DNA from: Odontesthes bonariensis | Lineage: Eukaryota; Chordata; Actinopteri; Atheriniformes; Atherinopsidae | Direction of reading: 5' to 3' | NCBI RefSeq assembly: GCF_027942865.1 | Contig: NC_134521.1 | Coordinates: 18,416,449-18,480,448, forward strand | Length of the DNA: 64,000 nucleotides | Part shown: positions 9,590 through 20,900 of the stretch, one piece after another | Layout: each line of letters opens with the position of its first letter | Position numbering within the stretch: the first letter of the stretch is position 1 | Position numbers and translations under genes: made by a program | The notes under the pieces: model-generated | What the model was told of the DNA's origin: nothing | Seen by the model: only the letters and a program-made list of their open reading frames with translations | Database searches by the model: none

Positions 9590-9868
9590 ACAGCAACCCG
9601 GATTTTTTTAAGTAAGCGACGCACCTCCACGTTATCAGTGCTAATGTACAGTAATTAATAAATTATAAACAGCATAGTTTGTGCCTGTATAAGCTTGCCC
9701 ATAGGAAACCGTTTCATGGCCGAATATCTCAAGAGAGCAGCCAGACGCCTCTCGAATATCTTCGGAACAGCTCCAAATTACCAACAACAAGCAGGGGTGA
9801 GTAGAACATCATGTTATAATGTGAAATCAAGGGCCCAATGTCAAAAAACCGGTCTTATCCTTTAAAGG
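9590..9868 (-). mobile_element. TTAA-type element fragment
   Basis: On the minus strand it begins TTTAAAGGATAAGACCGGTT and runs through GACATTGGGCCC and ACTCACCCCTGCTTGTTGTT. This has the same layout as the TTAAAGGGATAG copies at 6957 and 10817 but a different sequence. The far end is not defined. Confidence 0.45.
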
Positions 9869-10419
9869 GTTTTTTCCTGGAGTTTTTCCTCAGTTGATGT
9901 GAGTCAGTGTGCTTTTCTTTCTCAACAGGAACATTTCTATGATCACCAGAGTGGTTCCGGCAACCGAGTGTGGAGGTTGAAAACTGTTCAGCGGAACTCT
10001 CAACCTAGCATCCGTTCAGATGAGAAGCAGCTGACTGGTGATGAATGCAGGGAAGCCAGGTGACAAACAACATCACCAATCATTGGCCAGTGTCACTAAC
10101 TCACCAGAACTCCGGCTCAATTCTCCTCTCATAACAAACTGATTTCCCTCTGATGGATGATATTTCTCCTGATCCTTACTCTTTCCTGGGGTCTTGTACA
10201 CCATTTGGCTCATTATTCTAAGTCTATGGTCTGTCATGTGCTTGTACATTTAGATTTTCCACCTCCTCAGTCTCAAATTTCTTGTGTGGATCCATATATT
10301 TTAATTTATCTGGACTGTTGCTTGTTTTTAAATTAATTTAAATTATTCTATTTGTTTCTCTTTATATTCTTTTATGTATTTTTAATGCTTCTTCCACTCC
10401 CTGCTGCAATGATTTTATT

Positions 10420-10500
10420 TTATGTAAAGCACTTTGAATTGTTTTGTACATGAAATGTGCTATACAAATAAATTTGATTTGATTTTGATATTTCTTATTA
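10420..10500 (+). repeat. LINE (L2-like) 3' tail
   Basis: GTAAAGCACTTTGAATTGTT, then GAAATGTGCTATACAAATAA and a (TTTGA)n-like end. This is the familiar 3' terminus of teleost L2-type LINEs and SINEs that share the tail. The upstream body, about 10070-10420, is non-coding and probably belongs to the same insertion. Confidence 0.7.
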
Positions 10501-10816
10501 TCGAAGGAGTCCTTGTCCTTGCCTGGCAGCTCTACTTTTTGCTATGTCTCTGCTGAGTTCTGCATCTTTTTAAATGAGTCAAAAACTCTGATACAGTTCT
10601 AGATGTTGTTGCAGTGCAGATAAAGACATATATTTATTCAAAAACCTAGTTGTGTTACATGTTCTTAGTCACAGTGAGTGGTCGCCGGCAGCTGTATGAA
10701 GGAATAACAGATTGTCCGTTGGATCTTTAAGAGTTTACATGGTAGTTACTGCTGAACCCCTCACCTCTGATCTCAGAAATGGGGTGTCGGAACTCAAAGT
10801 CTCATCTTTGTGGAGC

Positions 10817-11215
10817 TTAAAGGGATAGTTCGCCTCTTTTGACATGAAGCTGTATGACATCCTATATTAGCAATATCATTTATGAATATTTTCTTACCCC
10901 CTGCTGCGTCCTGTGAGCCGAGTTCCGGCCTCGTTTTGGCGTTGACGAAGGTAGTCCGGCTAGTTGGCTGGGGTTTAAAAAATAAAGCGTTTTGCTTCTG
11001 AAAACAATATGCGATCAAAAGAGGAATACATTTGCATCACAAAATCGTTTTCCAGGAAAAAGTCAGACCTCACAATCACTTGGCCCTATTTTCTCTCCCT
11101 TCGTATCACTGCGTGCTGCCGGCTGCCGACAGCCGCGCCTGTTACGGTGATTGCTGCTCGGAAGCAGGGGACTGCTCGGTCTGCACGGTTTACACAGCAC
11201 GCAGCACGCAGAGAG
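10817..11215. mobile_element. TTAA-type non-autonomous element, copy 2
   Basis: It starts TTAAAGGGATAGTTCGCCTC and matches copy 1 at 6957 for about 250 bp (roughly 90% by eye), including TAGTCCGGCTAGTTGGCTGG. The section after about 11100 corresponds to the copy 1 centre read in inverse order, consistent with the palindromic middle having been flipped. It abuts repeat unit A. Confidence 0.65.
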
Positions 11216-11244
11216 AACTCTTTGAAGTTCATTCATATCATATA

Positions 11245-11745
11245 TACCAGAAATATACCTGCTTTTGATGATGGATACATGTATTTATTCCGGCTGCCTC
11301 TTTGTTTGGAGCATCCCTTGTGCACATCCTCAACAATTAGCGCTACGCGCTTGCAATTTTCTGCACCTGCAAAGGTCATTTAGCGTAAAACTGGTAAATT
11401 TAAGGGTACATTTCAGTTATTTATTAACCCGGTAGCTGCATTAACCTAAAATTTAATTTAACCCGTTAGCAGAACCAGCGGAAATGTAATTTTTCCGTTC
11501 CGCCGCTAATTCGACTGCGACTGAAATCCAGACTCATCAGACCAGGCACCGTTTTTCCAACCTTCTACTGCCCAGTTCTGCTGAGCCTGAGTGAATTGTA
11601 GCCTCAGTTTCCTGCTGTTAGCTGACAGGAGCCTCTGTTATTAATCATTTTATTTACACATGCACAAAAGCTGTTAAATAAAGACGATGCCGACTCTAAA
11701 TTATTTCCCCCATCGCTTTGGCGCCACTGAGCCCAGCTCCACACA
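11245..11745 (+). repeat. ~0.5-kb repeat, unit A
   Basis: It opens CCAGAAATATACCTGCTTTT and includes TCAACAATTAGCGCTACGCG, ACTGCCCAGTTCTGCTGAGC and TAGCTGACAGGAGCCTCTGT. Unit B at 12102 repeats the same order. There is no coding capacity. Confidence 0.8.
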
Positions 11746-12101
11746 CACCAAAGATTGTCAGGTTTGGATTTGAGTTCTACAAAGAAAGGACCTGCCGTTT
11801 TCAGAATTAATCTAGAAAAGATAAATAATGTGTAAAACTTTATGTTGCCACTAAAAAAAAAGCTTTTAAAACACGTAATTTTGCTCCTTTTTCAGTAAAG
11901 ACCCCATCAGACCTTTATCCACCGGGTTAGATTAGAGTGTAAAGGCTGCTTTAAGTGAGTGAAAACTTTACTCTTTGAGTTGCGGCGATCAGCTGTTTGT
12001 GTCAACGAGCAACTGAACAGATGAAGCTCAAGCTTCATGTAAACCTGGAAAAAGGGCTGCAAAGTGTTGCTTGTTGTCCAAGGATTCTATTCATTCATTC
12101 T

Positions 12102-12640
12102 TAGGCCAGAAATATACCTGCTTTTGATCATGAATACACGTGTTTATCCCGGCTTTCTCTTTGTTTGGAGCATCACTTGTTCACATCCTCAACAATTAGC
12201 GCTCCGCGCTTGCAAAGCTCATTTTGCGTAAAAAGTTTTAAGGGTAAATTTAAGGGTAAATTTCAGTAAATTTCAGTTAATTTGTTAATTTATTTGTTAA
12301 ACAAGGAATACATTTTTGTTAAACAAATTAACCCGGTAACTGCAAAATACCCAAAATTTAATTTAACCCGTCAGCGGAACTAGCAGAAATGTCATTTTTC
12401 CGTTACGCCGCTAATTCGACTGCGACTGAAATCCAGACTCGTCAGTCCAGGCAGCGTTTTTCCAACCTTCTACTGCCCAGTTCTGCTGAGCCTGAGTGAA
12501 TTGTAGTCTCAGTTTCCTGCTGTTAGCTGACAGGAGCCTCTGTTATTGATCATTTTATTTACACATGCACAAAAGATGATAAATAAATACGATGCCTACT
12601 CGAGATTATTTCCCTCATCGCTTTGGCACCCCCTGTAGTG
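12102..12640 (+). repeat. ~0.5-kb repeat, unit B
   Basis: A direct copy of unit A, offset by about 860 bp. Its edge TAGGCCAGAAATATACCTGC is better preserved and matches the terminus of the element at 35909. The stretch between units (11746-12101) has no recognised feature. After B, 12641-12900 is unassigned. Confidence 0.8.
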
Positions 12641-12899
12641 CAGTTCCCACTTTTGGGGCCACTGCAGCAGCAAAATCTTGGGTTAAACAGGGCCTCCTGT
12701 CCCAGCTGTCAACGCCACGCAGACGTATATTTATAGTGTCAGTATCCCGTCGCTCTGTCACGCTCACACAGGGTCACCTCTGTCTGAATTAGCCTCCCCC
12801 CCACTGTTTGAATTGTTGGAGCTGTGTGGGTGCACAAGGGTCGGTGCAGGACTCAGATAGAGAAGCCGTGATCAGGTTTTACATCTGGAGCTGATGCCT

Positions 12900-13930
12900 G
12901 TTACAGCCCAACATTTTGTTATTTAATTTTAAACTTTATTAACAATAATATACATAACAAAACTGTTTAGCCAGGGGAAGAAAAAAATTATATATATATA
13001 TAAATCAAAATAAAAGTATAAATGCACAAAGAAACGTATAGAAACATCATGCATATAAATTGCATCACTGTAGAGAAAAACATTATTTAAATAAAACTTT
13101 TTCCAAAATAAAGTTTGTTTTTAAAGCCTTGGGCATTTCTAGACCATTGATGTCAGTGCTGTATTGATATAGTTCTATAAAAAAAAGTGTAAAATTTGGT
13201 TTGCTGTCAGTCAATTTACCTAAAAATAAAACAAGTTGTACAAAAAAAAATGAAATCCTTTTCCATTTGGTTGTTTTCAAAGTAAAGAAAAATGTCCTTT
13301 TCGTACAAATGTATTTAATGTCCAGTTTTCTTTTCAATAAAATTTTGTACATTCAACCAAAACATTTGACAATATAAACAGTGAAAAATAAATAGAATAG
13401 AATAGAAATAGAATAGAAAAATACTTTATTCATCCCCCAATGGGGGAAATTCAAATTAGTCAAGTAGCTCAAAAAAATTATAAACATTTACAATGATTGT
13501 ATATTAACAACAACAATAATAATAACAATTCTCGTAAAAAATACTACTAATAACTAATAATAATAAATGACTAAATAAACAAATAAAAATAATAATAATA
13601 AAAATTAAATATAAATTAAATTTATAATTGTGCAATAGATTCATCAAACAAGCCACAGAAATCACAAGAGTACTCAATATCAAGTTTAAATCTTTCTAAT
13701 GTTTTTTTTTGCTTGATATATTTTGTGTATAATTTTGAAAGATACTTCCTTGATCTTATTGGTAAAGATTTTTACCATCATAATTCAGCGCTATAGTAGC
13801 TTAAAATAAATAAAAGTGTAGTTTTGATTTTTGCTTATTTATGTATAAAATTGGTAAAAAAAAAAACTCTAAATTAATTTATTATTCTAAATATTGTTAT
13901 AAAATATTTTCTCTTTTCCCCTAGCCTGAC
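12900..13930. repeat. AT-rich block with LINE-type tail
   Basis: Very AT-rich, with (TA)n at about 12990-13002. At 13395-13465 a (AGAAT)n tract is followed by ACTTTATTCATCCCCCAATG. On the minus strand that is the CATTGGGGGATGAATAAAGT-type 3' tail of teleost CR1/Rex-like LINEs. No gene is supported. Confidence 0.5.
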
Positions 13931-13938
13931 TGCCTCTT

Positions 13939-13951
13939 GTTGCCTAGCGAC
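13939..13951 (+). promoter_or_regulatory. RFX X-box match, distal
   Basis: GTTGCCTAGCGAC fits RYYNYY-N-RRNRAC exactly. It lies 990 bp upstream of the cfap58 ATG, at the edge between the AT-rich block and a more GC-rich stretch. Confidence 0.5.
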
Positions 13952-14620
13952 CGATAACGCTGTGAGTTGTTCAACGTGGGAATCGGCAGCTTGAGTCGGG
14001 GTCAAGCGAAAAAGAACGACTTAATACTTTATCCGGTACTACATTTCATAATAAAAGCATTGCTGGTCAAAAGTAACGTTTTTATCTCCGTTTGAAATAA
14101 AATTTCACTCTGATTGTTTTAAACTTATAGAGGAACTTATCATTTATATCGTATTTATTAAAATAAAGAAGTCTCACTTGGGAAAAATATATCACGCACT
14201 TAAATGTAAATTGTACTGTGAAAGGGAAAGCTCTGTACTTCCGGTAAAGACGGCTAGCCTTGCCTAACAGCCGAAGGTTCTTATTTTCTTTTGAACGATA
14301 TTAGACTCTCAACCAACACTGAGCAACGCTTTTCAAATTAAACAGACTGTGCGCGCTCTCGCGAACCGGAAATCAATTTCTGTCAGTAATCAACTTTGGG
14401 CACGACAGCTGTCATTCCTCTTATATGACCACATCAATAAACTTTTGATTTCGCTATATCGTCAAATTGCCAATACCTTTAATTAATTTACCTGAGCACG
14501 AGCGTTTGACTCCATCCTGTTTTTCCTCCAACAGTACAAACGTGTGCGTGCCTGCACGTGTGTCTTGGCGCTCAGATCTAAATATTCCCACAGATACAAA
14601 TATGTTTTACACATACAAAC

Positions 14621-14711
14621 TATTTTTAGAACTCCAAAACTTTGTTACATATGCACAAAATGTTTTTACATAGACACAAAATATTTTTACAACTTCAAAA
14701 CTTTGTTACAC
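14621..14711. repeat. Short imperfect tandem repeat, ~61-bp period
   Basis: TATTTTTAGAACTCCAAAAC at 14621 recurs as TATTTTTACAACTTCAAAAC at 14682, both followed by TTTGTTACAYATG. The second unit is incomplete. It lies between the distal and proximal X-boxes. Confidence 0.6.
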
Positions 14712-14791
14712 ATGTGAACATCATTGTAAAATCTGTCTGACCCTTATTTGTTCCCACACTTTTGTTCCCCTTTTTAGAGATTTGTCTCCAG

Positions 14792-14804
14792 GTCGCTTAG
14801 CGAC
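14792..14804 (+). promoter_or_regulatory. RFX X-box match, proximal 1
   Basis: GTCGCTTAGCGAC fits RYYNYY-N-RRNRAC and is near-palindromic. It is 137 bp before the cfap58 ATG, where ciliary-gene X-boxes usually lie. Confidence 0.6.
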
Positions 14805-14826
14805 CCTTCCTCTCGCGAGATCAGGG

Positions 14827-14839
14827 GTTGCTAAGAAAC
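14827..14839 (+). promoter_or_regulatory. RFX X-box match, proximal 2
   Basis: GTTGCTAAGAAAC fits the X-box consensus exactly, 102 bp before the cfap58 ATG. RFX factors drive motile-cilium genes, which suits this gene. Confidence 0.65.
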
Positions 14840-14928
14840 TGGCGTAAACAGTCACTGATAAAACTTCTAATGTTACGCTATTTGTAAGGATTGAGAAGAA
14901 ATCATCCAAAGACTTTTAAATCCGTGTA

Positions 14929-17900
14929 ATGGAGGTGAGTTTGGTTCGTAAAACCTTTAACAGAAATCTAGTTAAAATGTAAACGTAGCTTGAAAAACGT
15001 TCCATGAACAGTCAACCTTTTGCAACCATTTGCAACATGTATGTTAATGTTTTATAATGTTAACTACAAATTCAAAACTAATGTTGCAAGAGTTGTTGCT
15101 AAAAGTAGTTTTAGCTGGCTTATATTTCACACATCATCATACGTATGTGTAATATTAAAAAAATGTTCAAAGAGTCAAGTAAGTGTTTATTGTAAATTGC
15201 TCTCACTGAAACTTATTTACTTAGAAAAGACACATGTCACCGTAGCAGTTGAGTTTGATAAACAGACGAGGAAAAAAAATATATTTTGAACCTTCTCCAA
15301 TGTATGGAGTGGGTTCCTAGCAACCAGAATAAATCCAATTATTTTGAACTAATTCTGATTGCTTTGGACAGGTCTAACCTGCTCAGATCCTTCTCAAACT
15401 CAGATATATTTTCACCTCCAGTCTGTGCCTCTGCTGTTTTTCCAGGAGCAGGATGTAATGGGAGATGACTCTTTTCAGTCCTTGGAGGAGTTCAAGAGTG
15501 TCCTCAGTGAGTTGGTTGGGGACAAGAGCCTGGACAAGATCCGGGCGGAGTACGAGAAGCTCATCCATGCACTGAAGAAGTCACGAGAAAATGAGCAAAG
15601 GCTGATGTCTAAATGCAGGGAGCTGAATGCAGAGATTGTGTCGACCTCGACTAAAGTGGCAGCTGCCCTGAAACTGTCCCAAGAAGATGAGACAACAATA
15701 ACTTCACTGAAGAGGGTGAATTACCACAACACCAGATGCTCCAGTTTAGTTTATTAAGTCTTCTTTATTCGTTTGTGTGACTGTGGCTCTGATTCTGCAG
15801 TGTTTCAAATACGGGAGTTATGTTACTTCAGGGACTGTGTAAAATCAAAGTATACACATGCACACAAATTTAGCACGACGTGTTTGTTGTTAAAATGTAT
15901 CTTATTATTTAGAATCCACAAATTTGAAATAAAATGTCAATCCTTACATTTCAGGAGCTGGATAAAGCTTGGAAAATGGTTGATGCTGCTCACGGTATAG
16001 AGAAGAAGGATAAAGAGACTATCCAGAATTTAAAAGAAGAGGTTTCCAACCTCACAAAAATTACTGAACAACAAACTGGCTTCTCCACAGACCAGGAACG
16101 AAGGTGAGTCAGTTGTCCTCCCGACACTTTCTGCTATGCAAACACTGTAGATCAGGTGGACTAGACCGGCTGTAATGTTTTCTTTTTTTTTTACTATTTT
16201 CTCTCAGTAATCTATTAAGAATGATTGGTGAGTTGACCGAGGAGAAGAATCAGCTGGGGACAACAGTGGAGGGTCTAAGAAAAAAACTGAACAAGGCCAT
16301 TACAACCCAGCAAGAGATAGAGGCCCAACGGGACAGTGCCCTACAGAGTATATCACAGGTAAGTATGGGGCAAACTCTTATAGACAGAAAACTTTTTTTT
16401 TTTTTACAAGACTTCTAAACTTGATTTGATTGTTTTTACATTTAGATTAATTGATTAATGTCTTATATGTAATTTTTTGAATTGTGTACAGATGGACAGA
16501 TACTTTATAGGGATTTTTAGAAACAAATTCAATGCACTTCATCATTCAGCATGTCTGACTCCAGCTCCAGCAGGAGCTCCAGGTGCAGCAGAATGAGATT
16601 TCCAGAGAAATGAGACTTAAGGAAAAGCTGGACAGGGAGGTTAAGCAGCTGCACCTCGACACGGAGGCCAAGATGGGTGACATCAAGGCTCTGAATCTGC
16701 TGGGCCAGAAGGCCAAAGAGGAGCAGCAAAGACTGGAGCAGCAGTTAAAAGAGCTAAAGGTAACCAATGGGTCAGGATGCATTATAATTATGTGCCATGC
16801 AAAACAGAAAATGACCAAATTTGGTTTCAGAGGAAACCAGTAAAAACGCTTATTACAGCATCACACTGTATTCACAGAAGAGATATTTTACATATGTCTA
16901 AAAACAAACAAACAAAAAAACAATTTGTTTACGGGAATAGAGTTTCTTTTACTTACAGTAACAGAAGGACTCAGCAGAGTACATGCCACGTTTCTACAAG
17001 AAATAACAATGACAACAATATCAATTGCTAATTAAGCCTTAACAGATCTTTGATCTTGTTTCACTGGGGCTGAACTCTTGTCATTGCTGTACAAATTATT
17101 CTGATTTCATATCATTTATCATCATAACAGCTTTGGTTTAAGCCAGTTTAAAGGCCTACAGAAAGGTGATTGTTTTGCACAAAACTGAAATAGCAGATCG
17201 ATTCCTTATATACCATGGAATTTTTTTATGATTTTAAAATAATTTTAGGCCCCTGGATAGTCCTGATTAGGCCCAATAAACTATCACCACATTTGACTCG
17301 AATTTGGCAAACTGGAACGACAGGTGCGTGACGTCACGAGTGCCAGCTGCTGGAACAACCCCCAGTAGTTCTAGTAGCGAAGCCAGCAGTTTGCCAGACC
17401 CACCTGGACAGCTTCTTCACAGTAAATTTCGATGTGTGCCGCGGGACGTCGCTTGGAAATATAAAACGTTGGGTTCAGTGCAGTTTTTATTGCGAGTAGA
17501 TGTACGAAGTGTGTGTGTTGCCCTCAGCAGCAGCAGCTCACACCACCGGGGACAGAGGAAGCAGAGAGACCTGCGGTCGGACAGGAATCCACCTGGCGGA
17601 GAGCGAACACACTCTCCGCCAGGTGGAGAGTGGAAATCAGCCGGCAGAGCGATCATGTCCACGTCGGGGCTCTTGATGATCGCTCTGCCGGCTGATTTCA
17701 GGGCAACCATCCCGCGGTGTGTCCGCTCTCCGCCAGGTGGATTCCCCCTGAGTGTCCGCACCGCAGGGAGCTGAACACGGCGGGATGGCTCCGGCTGATT
17801 TCACCAGAGAGGAGGCAGGCGGACAGGGAGGCACAGACACAAGTTCCGACCGCAGGTCTCTCTGCTTCCTCTGTCCCCGCAACATTTGAAAATTTTCAGG

Positions 17901-20900
17901 TGAGAAAGTAGTCGTTTAGATCCCCAACGTGTTGAAAACCTGACAAAATACCGACTGTTTACCATTTTGTTCCGACGAATTCGGCGCTGCTAAAGCTAGC
18001 CGCAGTGAGTAACGTACTTCCGGTTATTTTGACAAAATAAAATACCCGTTGCCTTTTATCATAGGGAAAGCCATTACGTGCTGTTGTTTTGAAAACAGGA
18101 AGTGAACCTACCCTCGTTGTAGCTGGCTTGAAACTGCCGTTTTGACAGGAAATGACGGTATGCCGGGTTGCCGCCGTCTTGCAGTGCTTCTTTGATTTCT
18201 TTGCTTGCTTTTGATTTCTTTGCTTGCTTTTGATTTCTTTGATTGAGCCCGAAAGTCGCTAGATTATTTTTTTTTTGTCGCCAGAGATGGCCAAAAGTCG
18301 CTAAATTGGCAACACTGAGGCAGCCAGGAAAAACCATGGCACTTGTGACGTCGCACGGAAGCCCCGCCCCCAGTCTGGAATTCCAGGAAGGTTTCCTAGC
18401 GGCAAATTCAAAATCGCAAATTTCATGCGTTCATGAAATGTTTTGGTGTAGAGTCCAATGATCATTATTGTTCCTCTGTGTATGTATTATCATTATGTAT
18501 TGGGTGTAGTGTCAGCTTTCTGTAGGCCTTTAAAAGAATCAATGATAGTTGACATAAAGGTAGCAGTCATTTGATTTTTGATTTTCCAATATAGCCTCCT
18601 TTGGCTTTGACCTCAGCTCCACAGACTTTGACCATCCTGGCCGGTGTGTTTTTCAAGGGACTTTTTAGTAATCTCTCCCCAAACAGACTTTCAATAAGTT
18701 TTTCTTGGCTGCATAACTTAAACTATTCAGTCATCCCAAATAATGTGTTTGAGGTCAGGTTGCTGAGTTGGCCATAGACTGGTAGGGAGCCTTCCATCTC
18801 TTTAATCTTAAATATTTAGCAAAACCTAGAGGAAATTGTGTTGTTGCATGACAAGTTGGGCCTTATCAAACAAGTTCCTGAAGGTATGGTGTGACGCTTC
18901 ACAATGAAGTGGTACCTATGTTGGTTCAAGATCATTGTTTGCAGCAAAACACTATGACACAATCACAAATGCTCCCCTGTTCTTCTTAGCAGGGATTATC
19001 TCAAGCCCAATGTGTGTATGTAAATTTCTGTTTCTGAGGTGGTTTCTTTCTGCAAACTTTGCCCTGCAAGCTGTGACCTGGATCTGTCTCTGTACAGTTG
19101 ATGCAGACACCGTAGTTGAACACATTGTGTGTTAGTAAGTTGAACTGTTAAGTTAAGAATCTGTTATGCAAACTAGACACATAGAACAGTTATCCTGGAC
19201 TAAGTTTCTTTGTTTATTCATTTTTAAATGTTTAAAATCTGTAATGGAGATCAAACTTGTTAAATTATTTATGATTAACCTTAAAAACCAAAAAGCTTTT
19301 TGCAGTTTGGCAGGGTATGAGAGCAACGCTTCCCCCTTTTGAAGCAGTTTATTTATTCAACCTACTAAATTTCAAGATACTTGAATTCGCTCTCAAGTTA
19401 AGGTAGCAGTTTTGGGAAGCATTGTGTCTGTAAAATTAAACTTGTGTTGTTATGCAGTCTTATGTTAAGTATGTATGTTTCGAGCATCCCTTCACACAAC
19501 TGGATGTCAATTAAACCAACTTACGTAAAAGCTGTGCTGTGAAACCTAGAATTTCTTCTTATATTTGTGGAGGGTATTGCATGTGAATAAAAGTCCAAAT
19601 GCAAATGTCATCGCAAGTTGCATACCTCCACCTTCTCCTCCATCCTTCCCTGACTGTAACAGGTCCTGCATGAGCGATCCACCAAGGAGCTGGAGCAGAT
19701 GCAGGTGAAGAACGCCAAGCTGCAGCAAGAGAGTGAGCAGCTCTCATCAGCCAAAGAACGCCTGTCTCTGGAAAACCAACAGCTAGCAAATGAGCTGAAG
19801 GTACACATCTGTCCACTGAGATACAAGGAGAAACACCCCTGCTATGTTTGTTCAGATCTACAATAATGTAAATAACAGAGGACGTGAACCACTTGGAGGC
19901 ACTGTTTACAAAATGATCATTTTCAAAATGATTTATGCCAGATGCGTGCACACTAAAATATGCCATCCAGTCTCCTTTCTCAAAACCCCTCTCCCTCCCT
20001 CTTTCCGTATAATTCCATGATACATCACTTCCCTTCCTGCTGGCTAGATGAGAGAAGAGGAGGTGAGTCAGATGCGTCAGGAGGTTGCCAAACAAGCAAA
20101 GATGAGAGAAGCAGTCCAGAAGAAGTTCCACCAGTTGGAGGATCAGAAAGCCGATGTGGAAGTTCAGAGGGAGACGCTCAAAGCTCAAATTGCTGGTCTG
20201 GAGAAAGGTTTGCGAGCTTGTCTAGTTTGGGACATAAAGGGTTATGTTCTGTGTTGCCAGTCTGTGGTGTAATATTTAATGGACTGTAGATATATGTGCT
20301 AAATAACTGAAGGTGTAGGTAAAGAAAAAAAATGCATGGAAACACATTGCACATGTTCTAAATACCAGTGTATGTTAAGTTTACAGTCTAACCGTTTGTC
20401 TGAAAACTAATTAGCTACTACTTTGCCATCATCACGTAAATGCATCTTTGTTCGATGCCAGAATTTGCAGAACAACTCAGGTTCATTACTAAGATTGCCT
20501 GGACGTAATGAGATGAAGTCAAATTGGAAGTGGGATATGGTTCCGGAGATGTTCGTGTGAAACTCGAGTCCTCAGAGTCACAGACTTAGTGGGTGGATTG
20601 AATGGCCTGATTGACAAGCAATTACTGCAGTTGCTAAGGGACTAGAGTTCCTCTAAATGGAATGATTTTGTGAAGTTGCAGTTATGCTTACGCACTCAGA
20701 GAATTAGAGTTACTTGAGATATTCAGCTTCTCGTTGCTTTGGATCCTTAGTTTTAATTAGTCATTTTCACCACAGCTGGAAAGCAGTTTTTTTTTAGCTG
20801 GTGTTTGTGATTTCACATTTAAGCTGTTTGGTCCGAATAAACTTCAGTTCAGTTCTGTTTTCCCAATTTAGTGTTTTATTTGAGATGTTCTGTCAGATAT

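Noticed and set aside
17304-17911. Pairs of similar open frames on both strands in cfap58 intron 5
   Set aside because: They mirror each other because the DNA is palindromic; no protein family is recognised.
18560-19140. Possible Tc1-like remnant in cfap58 intron 5 (CCTCCTTTGGCTTTGACCTC and similar)
   Set aside because: Resemblance is too weak, with no TIR and no transposase peptide.
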